Shown here one piece after another: positions 5,670 through 6,064 of a stretch of 6,064 nucleotides of DNA. Made by a program: the position numbers and the translations under genes. The stretch is from Pyrinomonadaceae bacterium (GTDB taxonomy: Bacteria > Acidobacteriota > Blastocatellia > Pyrinomonadales > Pyrinomonadaceae), in the NCBI GenBank assembly GCA_013812565.1, contig JACCTF010000676.1, forward strand, positions 1 to 6,064, given 5' to 3'. Within the stretch, counting starts at the first letter, position 1. Each line of letters begins with the position of its first letter. The notes under the pieces were generated by a model. The model was not told the DNA's origin. It worked only from the letters and a program-made list of their open reading frames with translations, and ran no database searches.

Positions 5670-5675
5670 AAGGAG
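5670..5675 (+). promoter_or_regulatory. Ribosome binding site that sets a GTG start at 5683
   Basis: AAGGAG lies 7 bases before GTG 5683. It is the clearest Shine-Dalgarno in front of a gene in the window and decides this non-ATG start. Confidence 0.8.
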
Positions 5676-5682
5676 AAGATCC

Positions 5683-6064
5683 GTGAAAGTAATAATCGCA
5701 ACCAGGTTTTGTGTAGCATTCGCTCTGCTCGTGCTGCCCATGCATGTCTTTCCGCAGGAAGCGAAGAAAGAGACCGGACACGACCAGCCGACGCAATTGG
5801 AAGGAGGCTTCAGAGAATACAAAACTGTTACACCCGCCACCAAAAGGTCGGTTCACACCGTATTGTTTCCTCAAGCGCGGGAGGTCGGCAGCAAGTTCTT
5901 CATCGAGGGCATCCTTGAGTCGATCCGTCTAATTTACAGATGTGAAAGGATGCTGGATCAATGCACGCCCCCCGCGTTGCAGGCGATGGACGACCATGAT
6001 TATGGAAGAAGTCTGATTCTTATCTTCCCCGAAGCCACGGAACGAATCGTCGTCGGGGTAGTTT
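5683..6064 (+). CDS. Secreted protein of unknown function, N-terminal part (runs off right edge)
   Basis: A GTG codon 7 bases after AAGGAG opens a frame that stays open for 127 codons to the window edge. The product starts MKVIIATRFCVAFALLVLPM, a signal peptide with basic residues at 2 and 8 and a hydrophobic core at about 9-20; cleavage probably falls near residues 24-27, although the site is not a classic AXA. No lipobox cysteine follows, so it is exported and probably periplasmic or extracellular. The mature part begins with a charged, likely flexible stretch (EAKKETGHDQ), then a mixed region with a helical segment KFFIEGILESIRLIYRCERM (71-90). Cysteines 87 and 94 could form a disulfide. 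The last visible part, SLILIFPEATERIVVGVV, looks like beta strands. No family is recognised. The following part of the gene is outside the window. Confidence 0.75.
   Translation, partial: MKVIIATRFCVAFALLVLPMHVFPQEAKKETGHDQPTQLEGGFREYKTVTPATKRSVHTVLFPQAREVGSKFFIEGILESIRLIYRCERMLDQCTPPALQAMDDHDYGRSLILIFPEATERIVVGVV

Larger units (their letters stand above)
5122..5682. other. Non-coding spacer after rdgB with hairpins and a repeat cluster
   Basis: About 560 bases without a supported gene. It holds, in order, the post-rdgB hairpin, a second stem at 5256-5282, a cluster of palindromic repeats at 5375-5514, a pair of short hairpins at 5596-5623, and the ribosome binding site of the next gene. Short open frames at 5128-5346 and 5586-5918 have no ribosome binding site and no protein-like character. 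No good sigma70 promoter for the gene at 5683 is visible. Confidence 0.6.

Noticed and set aside
5586..5932. Plus- and minus-strand frames of 60-110 codons over the start of the secreted protein gene
   Set aside because: They compete with the frame from GTG 5683, which has a strong ribosome binding site and a signal peptide; the others have neither.

Overview
The window looks like a bacterial chromosome segment of moderately high G+C. It holds a type IV pilus gene (pilM), a housekeeping nucleotide-pool sanitation gene (rdgB/HAM1 family) and three proteins that cannot be tied to a known pathway. The large AT-richer spacers, scarce Shine-Dalgarno sites, the style of the 594-residue membrane-anchored protein and the GC-rich palindromic repeats remind me of Acidobacteriota, possibly Blastocatellia. 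That assignment is an impression from recall, not a demonstrated result. No phage, transposase, CRISPR, tRNA or rRNA signature was seen.

Layout. The minus strand of 1-364 carries the first 121 codons of pilM, running off the left edge. Then comes a long spacer (365-1135) without a convincing conserved gene. It is rich in small dyads and repeats: a perfect 18-bp palindrome at 588-605, an 11-bp tandem duplication at 889-910, a TGTTAA/TTAACA dyad at 983-998, and a tiny TTG-start ORF with a good ribosome binding site at 827-910. A plus-strand gene (1136-2920) encodes a 594-residue, N-terminally anchored protein with two copies of a DUF3352-like module. It converges on a minus-strand gene (2917-4344) for a 475-residue helical protein of unknown function. 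Their stop codons overlap, and a GC-rich hairpin sits in the overlap zone.

The minus-strand gene and rdgB (4492-5121, plus) are divergent. Between them lies a good sigma70-type promoter on the minus strand (TTGCCA-18-TACAAT). It falls inside the longest open frame of the minus gene, so it argues for the internal ATG at 4344 as the true start. A weaker plus-strand promoter for rdgB lies almost back to back with it. After rdgB come a hairpin consistent with transcript termination and a non-coding stretch (5122-5682). That stretch contains a cluster of three related short palindromic repeats, one inverted relative to the other two. Finally, a GTG-start gene with the strongest ribosome binding site in the window (start at 5683) encodes a secreted protein that runs off the right edge.

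No pathway links these genes. They look like independent transcription units with alternating orientation. The most unusual features are the palindromic repeat cluster, the regulatory-looking long spacer beside pilM, and the paired orphan proteins. I do not see a clear new multi-gene system.
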